From Tethya wilhelma (taxonomy: Eukaryota > Porifera > Demospongiae > Tethyida > Tethyidae): 64,000 bases of DNA. Below the pieces are notes generated by a model. The model was not told the origin of the DNA. It was given only the letters and a program-made list of their open reading frames with translations, and made no database searches. The position numbers were made by a program, and so were the translations under genes. Below are positions 21,879-32,000 of the stretch, in pieces; positions within the stretch are counted from its first letter, which is position 1; each line of letters opens with the position of its first letter. The stretch lies in assembly GCA_964030475.1 (NCBI GenBank), contig CAXIPT010000063.1:1-64000 (forward strand), in the 5' to 3' direction.

Positions 21879-22919
21879 ATGTCCTCAACCTCCAGTAAGA
21901 GCTCCCCAAAGGGCTACTCGGTTGATCTTGGATGGAGGGCTGTGTGGCTTGTAATGCTGAGAAAAATGAGCTACAAAGAGGCTGGGGATGCTCTGTTTAT
22001 ATCTGACAGGACTGTAAGGAGGTATGTTGAGCTCTACTAGCAAACTGGGGATGTTGCTCCTGTGAAGTACACTCCTGGACCCTAAAAAATATTGAATGAA
22101 GCTGAAATGGTGATAATAATAAACTTTTTGGGGAAAAGGCCGAATGCCTATCTCAGTGAAGTTCAAGAATAGCTGTATAATGCAACTGGAACATCTGTAC
22201 ATGTATCAACAATCTGCCGAACTGTACACTACTTAGGCTTCACCAGAAAATGGTTACAGCATAGAGCATTGCAATGTGATGATGACCTCAGAGGGAGATA
22301 TATGGCAGATATTTCTCTTTTTGATCCAACTATGTTAGTTTGGGTGGATGAATCTGGATACAATAGGAAGAATACCATAAGAGAGTATGGTTACAGTTTG
22401 CGTGGGTTGCCAGCTAGAAACCACCAGCTGAAATACGGAGGAGCAAGGCTTAACAGCATTGGAGTGATGTCATACTTGAGAGTGGAAGATATCTATCTCA
22501 TACAAGACTCTGTTGATGCCGATACTTTTGAGGATTTCTGTAGAAAGTGCCTTCTCCCTATTCTAATGCCCTTTAATGGTACCAACACTCATTCTGTGGT
22601 TGTCATGGACAACTGTTCTATACACCATGTGGATAGAATAGTAACAATGATCCATAGCTGTGGTGCACTGCTTCGTTACCTCCCCCCATACAGTCCTGAC
22701 CTGAACCCAATTGAGTTTGTATTTTCACAAGTCAAGTCCTTTGTCAAAGCCAATGAGTTGGTATTTCCAGTTTCACCTCGTCTAGTTGTCTCAATGGCAT
22801 TCAACACAGTAACAGAACAAGACTGCTTTAGGGTGGTCGGTCATGACAACCGTGCATTAGTATGCATGAGCTTGTTAGTGAACATAACCACTACATGTAA
22901 TGTTATTCATACTTCATGA
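21879..22919 (+). pseudogene. Tc1/IS630-type transposase with three nonsense codons
   Basis: From the ATG at 21879 one frame gives a helix-turn-helix region (SYKEAGDALFISDRTVRRYV), then the RNase H-like catalytic core. Catalytic residues are Asp in VWVDESG (codon 22347), Asp in VVMDNCSIHH (22608) and Glu in YSPDLNPIE (22713). The last two are separated by 34 residues, a DD34E triad as in Tc1. In-frame stops occur at 22038-22040 (TAG), 22083-22085 (TAA) and 22170-22172 (TAG). The C-terminus is cut by a MITE at 22831; the residues up to the stop at 22919 belong to that insertion. The original end probably lies just after 23447, where YIQHCGYM can be read in one frame. The copy is inactive. Confidence 0.85.
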
Positions 22920-23444
22920 ATATTAATATTCTAGTACTGAGTGACTGGGAGCAGCCATAGTAAGTGAGTTTATTCATGAGATCAACTCAAAACTTGCATA
23001 ATTTCAAACTCCTTTGACACTGAGCATCAGAATGGGACCTTACTTTGCACACAATCTACATGTGGTCAGATCTTGACCGTAACAGAGAGTTTTTCCCAAT
23101 TTTGAAGCTAGAACAGATTTTCTGTGAGGTCAAAATATGGAAAATTTAACTTGCAAGCTTGCAATTTGTAAAATCTCTCTGTTAATGTCTTGGCATTGAT
23201 GAGAAATGGTCCCTGACAAAGTTTGGGGAGGTTTGGACGAAGCATGCAGAACTAGTTCGAGATTGTATGCCAAAACTGTTTGCCACTGTATCTAGGCTAT
23301 ACTTAATGCAACCCTTGTATTTTTGTATATGCAAGCTATATACACCAGGTAGTTCAAGTAGCAAGTTATTGCATCAAATTATCTTGAGTAGTTTTGTAGA
23401 TACGCCCCTTAGCAACGGAAGTGCGTGGGCGTGACCGACCACCC
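22831..23444. mobile_element. MITE inserted in the transposase
   Basis: The ends are GGGTGGTCGGTCATGAC and the reverse complement of GGGTGGTCGGTCACGCC. TTA flanks both sides (22828-22830, 23445-23447). The element is 614 bp and non-coding, and it interrupts the 3' end of the Tc1-like transposase. Confidence 0.75.
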
Positions 23445-23576
23445 TTAAAGTACATACAGCATTGTGGATACATGTAAATTGTTGTATGTAATTATTATTA
23501 AGATGACCTGATTACACAAGTACAGTACTTTTATAGCTATAACAAGGTCACAACATACTATAATTGAGTTAGGGAG

Positions 23577-24565
23577 TTAGGAAAGATTTCTCATAAGATC
23601 AACAACAATCTTTCTTTGCTCCTGATACTCCTTTTCTGTGAGTGCACCTATCTCTCTTAGGCTAACCATTTCTTTAAGCTGTTCCATGTACTTACCGTGA
23701 AGGGTAACAGACTTAGTTGGGGAATCAGCTGCTGACAAATTGACTTGTTTGGGATTGAGGGCGTGTGCCAGTGTCCCTGCAAGAGTGGTAAAAACTTCAG
23801 ACATTTCGGACTGATTTTCAGACCTTCCTCTGGGACGAACAGCTCCAAACAGTGGCTGTGAGGGGGGTATGTCCTTGCTGTCATGCCCCCCATCAGCAAT
23901 CATCTCTGCCCACAATGCATACTGAACATTGGTATATGTAGACCCATGCTTGGAGCGAAGTTCTATCTTTAACTCGCTGACCCGATCACTTCGTTCCTCA
24001 AAACTACTCTTCTTCTTCTTTGCAGGACCACTATCATCACCTCCACTCATTCTGTCATGCTTCCGTCCAGCTTGTTCTTCAACACCTACACACCAAAGTA
24101 CAACTTTGCCTGTGTCTTAAGCTGAACAGCATCCTCAAGATCACGTTCATTGTTAATCCATACTTTCTCTGTCTTCCGGTAGTATCCAAGAGGAAAGTCA
24201 GGCTTGTCAGACACACCATCTGACACTTGTGAGATGATCATTTCTTTCACTGATTTAGGAGTCTTCATGTCAGCTTGGGTAATATCCCTCAGGGTGAAAG
24301 ATAATTTCTCCTTTTTATTGGAAGGGCTCAGTACCTTCAAGGTAATGTTTTTGATGACTCCAAAGCTCACAGGAGGTTCTGGGGTTGGCGTACGCGTGCT
24401 GTGTTCACCTTCACGTGCACATGATCTTTGCTGGTAGGGAGCAGTACTACTACTAGGTGGTAAAGATTCTCTTGGGCCATTACCGGCATAGCCCTCATCA
24501 AACGAGTAGGGTCCATTAGGGTAAAAGTTGTAGTATTGCCATGAACCACCAGGATTAAACTGCAT
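23577..24565 (-). pseudogene. Passenger gene of the Tc1-like transposon, one frameshift
   Basis: The N-terminal part (24565-24086) starts MQFNPGGSWQYYNFYPNG, is Tyr-, Pro- and Ser-rich, and ends in a folded region with KEMIISQVSDG, PLGYYRKTEKVWINNERDLE and KLYF that resembles a PB1-like or ubiquitin-like fold. After a missing base near 24090 the frame continues (24084-23577) with WCVGVEEQAGRKHD, a basic SGPAKKKKSS patch (possible nuclear signal), EERSDRVSELKIELRSKHGS, ALWAEMIADGG and a C-terminal coiled helix with EYQEQRKIVVDLMRNLS. Length would be about 330 residues. It is homologous to 154-684. It lies tail to tail with the transposase inside one pair of TIRs. Function is unknown; a DNA- or protein-binding partner of the transposase is conceivable. 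The single frameshift could be a sequencing error. Confidence 0.65.
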
Positions 24566-24800
24566 TGTAGCTAGCTAGCTGAGCGTAAAAACTTCAACAC
24601 TGACACTTTCTTTCAACTTGAAATAAACCACGTGACTGGAGAAATGAGCATGCCCAGAATCTTTGTGAATTCCACTACCACAGCAACTACTAAGCCATAC
24701 AAGGCTTCATAGCAACTGAGTTGTAGTTCACTTGTACTTGTCATAACAGAGACAACTACTACTATCAGTTACTCTGACAAGTAACTTGCAAAACACAGTA

Positions 24801-25020
24801 AAATTGTTCCTTGGTGGCTGCCTGTGGTAAAATGCAGCATGTACTGTACATGATCTAATTATGATATGGAGAGTATACAGACTGCCCATAGTTTACTAAA
24901 CAGTCTTTAAGTAAATGATTGCAATGACAATGGTAGCTTACGATAAGTAGTCTAGCTACTCCAACTTTACCAAATTTACATGGGGACTAAAGTTATTAAA
25001 TTATTTTTAGTGAGAAGCGA
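24801..25020 (-). mobile_element. Reverse fragment of the GTGAG-TIR element
   Basis: The reverse complement matches the middle of the elements at 16436 and 18101 (GTAAACTATGGGC, CATAATTAGATCATGTACAG), followed by a second piece with ATTTTTAGTGAGAAGCGAGT in the forward sense. It is rearranged and non-coding. Confidence 0.55.
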
Positions 25021-25029
25021 GTAGCTACC

Positions 25030-25420
25030 TTTTGCTGGAATTTTAATCCTGGTCCTCCGGACCAATTGTTTCCCATTTTTTCTTTTGAGCTCTGCCTAGG
25101 AGTTAACTCAGCTCTACCCCAAAAAATGAGGAGGTGAATTTCACCGCATAATTCGGAGGGGATGTAAAGCCGTCAGTCCCGGGGACCTACGTGCAGGCCC
25201 TCATTAGACACAATTGTGGTAAACCCGAAGGGGCACTTAAGATAATCTTCAGGCATTGACTCCAGGTCATTTCCTAGCTGATCGGGCAAGCTTTGGAATC
25301 CATTCCTGACCCATCTCAGTCTTTTTACAACCTTACGCGTTGTCACTTATGTAAGTCAGTTGTACATCATTTTTGGAAACGTTAGACTGTCTTTCTTCTC
25401 TTAGATGCCAGAAAGGTTTT
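25030..25420. other. GC-richer repeat-like segment, possible retroelement tail
   Basis: Base composition is clearly higher in G and C than the surroundings, with CGGAGGGGATGTAAAGCCGT and CAGTCCCGGGGACCTACGTG. Similar phrases occur in untranslated tails of invertebrate retroelements as far as I remember. No coding frame was recognised. Confidence 0.35.
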
Positions 25421-25466
25421 AGTCAAGCGGAAAAGTCACTTGTTGCTTATAGCTTACACCAATTAT

Positions 25467-25472
25467 TTTATT
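25467..25472 (-). terminator. Candidate polyadenylation signal for the ankyrin gene
   Basis: AATAAA on the minus strand lies about 390 bases after the ankyrin stop codon. It is the first canonical signal that I found downstream; an ATTAAA directly after the stop (25844-25849) is too close to serve alone. Confidence 0.35.
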
Positions 25473-25858
25473 GTTCTTGGTTCTACACACAACTTTTACC
25501 TAAACTAACCATGAAGTAGCTAACTGCCATGGTTTGGCAGAAACTAGAGGGCACCCAACTTCTTTTCCTAGAAAAACCACATCCTTAACATTGCATGCAA
25601 GAGTGGAACCACATGGATATTATAAAATGTATTATTTCAGTGGTGTAAAAACAAAACAAAAAATAGCCTGTTTCAAACTATCAAGAAGTTAAATACACAA
25701 TAATGTGATATAAATTAATCTTACTACATAAAACTTAATACAAAATTAAGCATACTGTATAATTACAATTACAGCTATAATATCATGTATTTGAGACACC
25801 CAACAAGTTTACTGTGAATGAGGATACATGTTTATGTTAGTTGTTTAATGTAATCAGA

Positions 25859-26020
25859 CTAGTGAACTGAATCTTGATGATGTGCTGTTTTTTCAGTATC
25901 AGCAATAGACTGATTACGGATTTCTGATTCTCTGAGTTTTGCAGGATCTGGTACATCAAGTAAACGGCTTCGAAAATATCTTTCATTATCACTGATAGAA
26001 TGCTGCATATTTTCCTGTAG
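25859..26020 (-). CDS. Ankyrin gene exon 28 (terminal exon with stop)
   Basis: 162 bp, 53 codons plus TAG. Reads LQENMQHSISDNERYFRSRL, then LDVPDPAKLRESEIRNQSIA, and ends HHQDSVH. Charged and probably unstructured. The acceptor is ATTGTAG and the frame continues from exon 27. Confidence 0.75.
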   Translation of the reverse strand, partial: LQENMQHSISDNERYFRSRLLDVPDPAKLRESEIRNQSIADTEKTAHHQDSVH

Positions 26021-29000
26021 CTACAATATTAATTTGATATAACTACTGTAAAACTTGCATTTTAAACTCAAAGACTAAATAAGCATAAAAATTTCATACA
26101 TATAAATGGTGTTTCAATGGGAAGTGCTACCATTAAAGGCAGTCACCAATTACCACCCTACATTATGTCCACAGGCAATTTTCACCATTCTACCCAGCCT
26201 CCCCTTTGACCTTTCACTCACAGAAAGAGGAAGAGGCCCTGGTATCCAAGATCATATGCATGCATGGGGATAGAACTGGAGACGAGGCTAATAAATCTGA
26301 GGATCTAAGTCAAACCAGAAATCAATTGATTTTATAGTAAAATGCAGTTTTAGTTACTTAAGAGGTTTGCACAATTTTTTAAACTTTATGGATGCTCCAC
26401 GAAAAAATTGAGGTGTGGAGCTACTTTGTATTACTGTAATGTCAGTCTCAATTAATTTTTTGCTAGTTTCTTACATGGAGAACTGTTGATGCTCTGCGCA
26501 ACAGACTATATTATTGTAAATATTTTTTTAATAGTCAGCACGTGACTTAAAATGAATGTTATTCAATGTTCTCTATAAGCTGACTGATTCAGAATTTTGC
26601 TACAGCACGTTAATTGACCTACGGCAATTGCATACTCAATAATGTTCACAGTACATTATGTAATTCGAATATCATAGGGTATGTGTGCATCCTTTTGAGG
26701 CAAGCCTAACTGTCCTAAGCGATGATGTAATGCTTAATTCATAATTGCGCAACAGCTCTTTTACTTAAGAAAATGAAGGTATGTTGGTTTTAAAGCTCAG
26801 CCTGTATTTATACTCAAGTAAGTTGCTTATAACATTTGGAAAGAGCTGCAGTAGTGTATCTCAATTTTGCGATCACTATAAAGTTAGTATGATGTCATAC
26901 GTTTAGTAGGCAAAGGTTACATTGGTTGCAGATTTCAAGTAGAAGCAGAAGTGAAGTTTTGCCAGCATATTTAGAAGAGTTATAGAAAGCTTTTCATGAT
27001 ACCAATACAAATGTATAGAGTATATTAACATGATTTACTGGAGGGATTTCTAACTCCCAACACTTAAAGTAAGTTATTTGCAAGAGTATAGATTAATTAA
27101 TTAATCCCCCAAAAATGATTCTTTGCAGATAACTTACTAAATTCTTATAAAGCAAGCAGTTTCTCCAGTGAACACTTATATAGTAACCTAAAGTTATGCT
27201 TGAGCTTTTTAAGTTCTTTTAAGTGGTCTTGATAGCAAGAAAACACGATGGTTTGTGGGTCATTCAAAGTTATGCTTGAGCTTTTTAAGTTCTTCTAAGT
27301 GGTCTTGATAGCAAGAAAACATGAGGTTTAAATGCTTTTTTAAATATATATATGAGCTAATTAAATATTCATTTATTCTGTGCTGATTAAGCATTTCTTG
27401 TTAGTTAGCACAAAATTTAATATTAAAAATAGATGGTAGTTTGAGTATGTCTAGAAACTTATGTGGTTCCCAGCTAGATTCCAAAATACTTGCATATGAA
27501 ATGCCTGCAAATAACATTCGATATGCTGTCCACAGTGGTGATCAAGCCATAACCAGTTACACGTGCGTTTAAATTTGAAATTAATTACGTCATACCACAA
27601 ACATTAAAATTCAATTTGAAGTAGCTACGCATTATTTTTATATATTTTTTTTACAATGACAGTTTGGACTCTGTTTCTTTTATGATGCAGCTAAGCAACT
27701 TTTATGCTAACTATGATGCAAGGCTTGCTGCTTTAGTATAGCTTTTAGCTGTAAAAAAAGAGCCAAAGTATGGAAGGCTCTATAGTCGTCGAATATGCTA
27801 AAAATTTTTTTAGCATCTTAGGCTTTTTGTAGGTAGGCAGCAATGCTTACAAAAGTGATAATATGGCTATATAGCCTAACTATCCCTGCACCTACATAGC
27901 AACTTTGAAGCTTGTCCCATGAAAGGTTGTAGAGAAAACGCCGATCTAAACATCACAATCATGATTGCGTCGATCGTGACCTCTAGTTGTTTAGCTACTG
28001 CTACAGCCACACCTCTTCAAGAGTTGCAACTCAAACTTTGTATTTTACTAGAGAGGTACTTTACCTATTTGTGTAGACATGTAGTTCAGAGTTCAGTGCT
28101 AAGACGCTTTGTCTAAACAATAGCTCTAGTACGCAAAAGTGCGTACTTCATGTTTAAAATTGAATTTTCTTGTACACACAAGTGCATACTTTGCGGGTAA
28201 TCAGTTAACTGCCCTAAGTTCAAGTTATTTTGAGGCTTATTCTAACTATTCAAAACTACTTGTAGTACACCAATAGCTTGATTTTTACTTAGCCATAAAT
28301 GTTATAGAAAGCTAAAAGAGTTTGTTTAATCTTTATTAACGTCGACCATAATTATCAGAATAACAGCAAACAATTTAAGTGTACCTGAATATTATACAAC
28401 AGGTCGTTTGGCTCCTGTGAATAATTGTGTGTCCTATGTAGTTCTGTAGTGTCCAGACCAACTCTTCGGAAGCTAATTGGATGCAGAAGCTAAATCAAAA
28501 AATATATTCAATATCACTCAGTAGTACATGAGGAATCTACCAACACCTATAGAATAGTACATTAATATTGTTGTATTCCCACAGTTATATTGTTAGAAAA
28601 CAAGTGGCAACATAATAGTATCTATGATGCAGCTAGAAAAAATGTCAAAATAATAATTATACTGTCGAGTCAAGTTTATGCGCTTATTGGGATATTAGTG
28701 AAAAGTATGCACTAAATAACAAGGTGCATCTAATAATGAGGGCTAACGTATGACCACGTCTCTAAACAAGTGACATCATCAGGCAGAAATTGATCGCGCC
28801 AGCATGGCTACAGCTCAAGAGGTGGTGAGAAGCCACTTTTTTTGTAGAAGTCCAAGTAGTGAAAGAAAGCGTAGTTCATGGTTGTCATGCGTAAAAAACT
28901 ACATGAACATTTAGTATAAACAGTGCTCCTATTATCAAAGGTAAGTGTAATAAGACAGTATTTGCCTAATATGTGAATGTGTGCTAAATAATGAAGTGTG

Positions 29001-32000
29001 CCTAACCAGAGTCTGCAGTACTATTCAAAATGCATCCATGCAAGCAGCTGGTATGCCATGCAGCTTTGGTCAATTAGAAAAGCCTCGAGACTATGCATGG
29101 TAAGATCTAATACTCTAACTGGCTTGAGCTCTCTCACACATGCACACAAACACACACACNAGGGTTATACACTGTGCATAGTGTCTTTTATAGGATTATT
29201 ATTACCTTTTTGGTACCAACTTCAGGGTCAGCTTCAGCTTCCATCAGTATTTTGACCACGACATCATTTCCTTTCGCTTGTGCCATCATAAGAGCTGTAA
29301 TGCCATTCTAAATAATGAAAGGAAAATAATTGTAACATAAAATTCATATCTTTCTACTAATAATCAGTAATAAAAATTAAGAGAGTATTCAAAAATGTTA
29401 TCAATCTTCCTCTTAAATAATAAAGACCATAGTATTCTAGCAAAAAATTGCTGTGATAAATACAGAATATCCAGAGTATAATAATACAGGTAATAATAGT
29501 CTTGAGTTTAAAATTGACCCCTTATATTAATTAACTTAAATGCATGTATACTGTGTGGTGCAGTGATAGATTAAAAATGATATCTTGGTTAATTATTCAG
29601 CATCTGTCAATTAAAAGATTAATTTATTGTAACTAATAATTATAGTAAATAGTTATTTTGGAAAATCCATTAACTTTTTCATCCCTAAATCATGCATGCT
29701 ACATGTTTACCTCAGTCACAGCATTCACATTAGCCTTAGAACGTAGCAGCATTTTTACAATACTTTGGTTGTTAGACATACTGGCTAGAATAAGTGGAGT
29801 AACACCAGTCTGTAGCAGGGAGTAAAACATAATTGGTATACTATAATTATACATGACATGTAGGTATGAATGTACACTTGTATAAATGTATGCATTTATC
29901 ATACCGTACAGCTAGTTATTTTGGCAAGGATTTAATTGGGTAAAAGGGAGCATAATCAATATTAGTAAACTTTAATTTTGGCAAATGAAACATAGAAAAT
30001 GCGTTATGTGATATGGCGAAAATAGTATAGTAGCTACACATAATATTATTATGCACTATCTTTTTGTTTTTCTTTTACTTAAAGTAGATTTGACAAAACT
30101 TTAATTTCATGTCATGAAGCTAAGCAACAACCAAACTAACTGTGCTGAAAGTCTTCTTGCATTAATTTGTAGCCTTGATCCAAGGCTCCTGCCTTAGCTT
30201 TTTTCCACAAATAGGACGGCAGAGGGCCTAGTTGCCAATTATACGTGAGTGACGTAAAGGATAGACAAGTGGTAGACAGGTAAAAATTGTGCCCACTCAA
30301 AAAAAAAGCATGATGATTTCACATAGAATGACCAATATGCCTACCAGCATTTTAATTAGTCATGTGATTGTATGACTTACTACTGAGTCAAAATCAGCTG
30401 AAGCTATACTGACATGTGTATTTACAATGACTGGAAATAGTCATGTGCCAGTACAGTGTCTGCCTTGTTTTACTATTAAAGGACATATTTCTACATTTCA
30501 TTATTATTATGAAATTTTTACTGCTACATGTATATATATATATATATATATCTAACAATAATTGTTTGAATAATAATATATTTTGTTGAAATTATGCCTA
30601 TTATCATCTAAAGTATAAGCTAAACATACATAGGTAATCATAAGTACAAGTGCTAGAAATAAAATAATAAACATCTTTAATGATTTTACCTTTGTTACTG
30701 CATTCACTTCAGCATTGTGATCAATAAGAAGCTTTACAACCTTTACGTATCCATTCTGACATGCTTGCATTAATGCACTTCTACCTTCCTGCAGTGAGTG
30801 ATCAATCATGTGCATGCAATGTATTAAATCTTTGCACAAATCTCAAGCGCCAGCATGCAGCTGCCCAAAAGAAATTTCACAGCAGTTGTATTATCAGCCC
30901 TTGTGGAATGGAATGGTTTCCAAGACATTGGACATATACCGTTTTACAGGTCAACCAGAAAAAGCTAGCTGTAACAATACAGTGGCGGATCTAGGATTTT
31001 TGAAAGGGGGTTTCTAACAATAGTGCGCGCGAAGCGCGCGAAAATTTTTGGAGTAACCACGCCCACTTTTGCTAAAACATGCCCATTTTACGCATACAGC
31101 CCCACCCATTTTCCACCTGCATGAACTACCACGAGCGTCGATCGCGCTAGTGAGCTGACTAGCTAGCTGTTTTGTGCAAGTATCCAAGCTTTCTACTTGT
31201 ATTTCTTGTTCTAAATTATCTCTCAAGATTCTCCAAGTAAGTATTTTTTACTTATAAGTTAGCTTTCTATTGTTTCTTGTAAAAAAATTATAAGCTGGCC
31301 TGGCCAAAAGGGGGTTTCCACGGAAACTACGGAAACCCCTCTGGATCCGCCACTGCAATAATCAAAAGAGTTGCTAAGATATTAAGCGCATTAATGAGTT
31401 ACACTGATCTAAAGTGCTTGAATGGTGTTTGTGATTGGTTATACTTAATCATTTATAGCAGGAAAGTTTCCACTATGGGCCGACCAAATTTTGGTATTTT
31501 TTTGTATGATCAGACTGTGACTGTGAAAATTACGAAAATTTGAACTTTGTGAACATCACCGTAATATCTAGCATAAATATATACAAGTTTATTAGATGTT
31601 GAAACTGACAGTAAAAGACGAAAATATTATATTTTGTTCCAAGAATTCACTGCCCGTTGTTCCACCAATGGAGAAATTATATAACTTATTTTTATGCAAT
31701 GATGTCTATCATGTACTGAAAAATTAGCTAACCTAATATCCGATTGTAGGCAGTAGCATTTACTTGTAATGTTGCACATAGCTTTTAAGCCTCATTTGCT
31801 GCAAAGTATAGTGTACAAGCAGAGTTTGTGACACTACCTACTTTGACAAATCCTGCTCAATTTTACTAAAGAATGACGTCATTGTTAAAATAAAACTCAC
31901 GTGACTCAACGAGTGGCGAAAAGACTGCATTTACTTTGCATACTTTTTTTCTTGCAGAAAGGCAATCGCTAAACTTTTCGCAATTTTATTTTTGAGGATC

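Larger units (their letters stand above)
21712..24798 (+). mobile_element. Two-gene Tc1-like (DD34E) DNA transposon
   Basis: The ends are imperfect inverted repeats: CTGTGCTTTGCAAGTTACTT on the left and the reverse complement of CTGTGTTTTGCAAGTTACTT on the right, related over roughly 75-110 bases. TA dinucleotides border both ends (21710-21711, 24799-24800). Inside are a plus-strand transposase pseudogene (21879-22919), a nested MITE (22831-23444) and a minus-strand gene of another family (23577-24565), so the two genes converge. The left flank is satellite DNA and the right flank a reversed copy of the 16436 element, so the flanks do not match a simple single insertion. Confidence 0.75.

Noticed and set aside
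22800..22919. C-terminal residues of the transposase frame
   Set aside because: They are read from the inserted MITE and not from the transposase.
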